DNA from: an uncultured Bacteroides sp. | GTDB taxonomy: Bacteria; Bacteroidota; Bacteroidia; Bacteroidales; Bacteroidaceae | Direction: 5' to 3' | Assembly: GCF_963675905.1 (NCBI RefSeq) | Contig: NZ_OY780936.1 | Coordinates: 1,621,946 to 1,685,945, forward strand | Length of the DNA stretch: 64,000 nt | Shown: in pieces, positions 61,395 through 64,000 of the stretch | Position numbering within the stretch: the first letter of the stretch is position 1 | How the letters are laid out: every line of letters starts with the position of its first letter | Notes under the pieces: generated by a model | What the model was told of the DNA's origin: nothing | What the model saw: the letters and a program-made list of their open reading frames with translations, nothing else | Database searches by the model: none | Program-made: the position numbers and the translations under genes

Positions 61395-64000
<2,606 letters not shown>

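Overview
The window looks like chromosomal DNA of a Bacteroidales bacterium, most likely Bacteroides or a close relative. It is AT-rich, its promoters have the Bacteroidota form (TTTG or TTG, about 17-20 bp, then TAnnTTTG), and it carries DUF4923, DUF4492, DUF3836 and DUF3575 proteins, T9SS-type C-terminal tails, an EFR1 ferredoxin and a cydAB operon headed by DUF4492. I see no tRNA, rRNA, CRISPR array, prophage or intact insertion sequence.

Layout. 1-2.9 kb: end of a YihA/EngB-type GTPase gene, two DUF4923 paralogues, then nitroreductase and riboflavin synthase on the other strand. 2.9-6.1 kb: a repeat-rich zone with three copies of a 67-nt small RNA whose bodies are identical, each with its own promoter and terminator, around a lipoprotein gene, a deoxyinosine glycosylase gene and an unknown gene. 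6.2-9.2 kb: cytochrome bd oxidase. 9.3-15.9 kb: a TolC-MacA-MacB efflux system followed by a LytS/LytR two-component pair. 16.1-19.7 kb: secreted PL11 rhamnogalacturonan lyase and a D-lactate-type dehydrogenase. 20.0-23.3 kb: a probable copper operon (Cys-rich membrane protein, TonB receptor, two HMA proteins). 23.5-30.3 kb: iron-type alcohol dehydrogenase, TlpA-like thioredoxin, C10 peptidase, EFR1 protein and a small membrane protein. 30.4-35.9 kb: a three-gene outer-membrane operon whose middle product is five tandem barrel-sized units. 36.3-42.1 kb: DUF3836, an orphan hybrid kinase, a nitroreductase and ferritin. 42.6-49.2 kb: porin, ABC ATPase, two FtsX-like permeases, a LolA-like protein, and a barrel gene broken by one stop codon. 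49.5-55.1 kb: TPR protein, periplasmic protein, LiaF-like protein with a membrane LytTR regulator, and a barrel protein. 55.4-64 kb: secreted C1B peptidase, RNA cyclic phosphodiesterase, lipoprotein, GNAT enzyme, flavin-binding protein, polysaccharide deacetylase, small barrel and the start of a GH2 beta-galactosidase.

The most unusual signals lie between the genes. At several intergenic sites a short word, different at most sites, is iterated with a spacing near 21-23 bp or a multiple of it (44, 66). Two arrays are exactly regular (23-23-23 and 22-22-22), and one word family occurs at two sites 32 kb apart. I know no named element matching this. With the identical small RNAs and a pair of promoters sharing one spacer sequence, these are the best candidates for undescribed biology.
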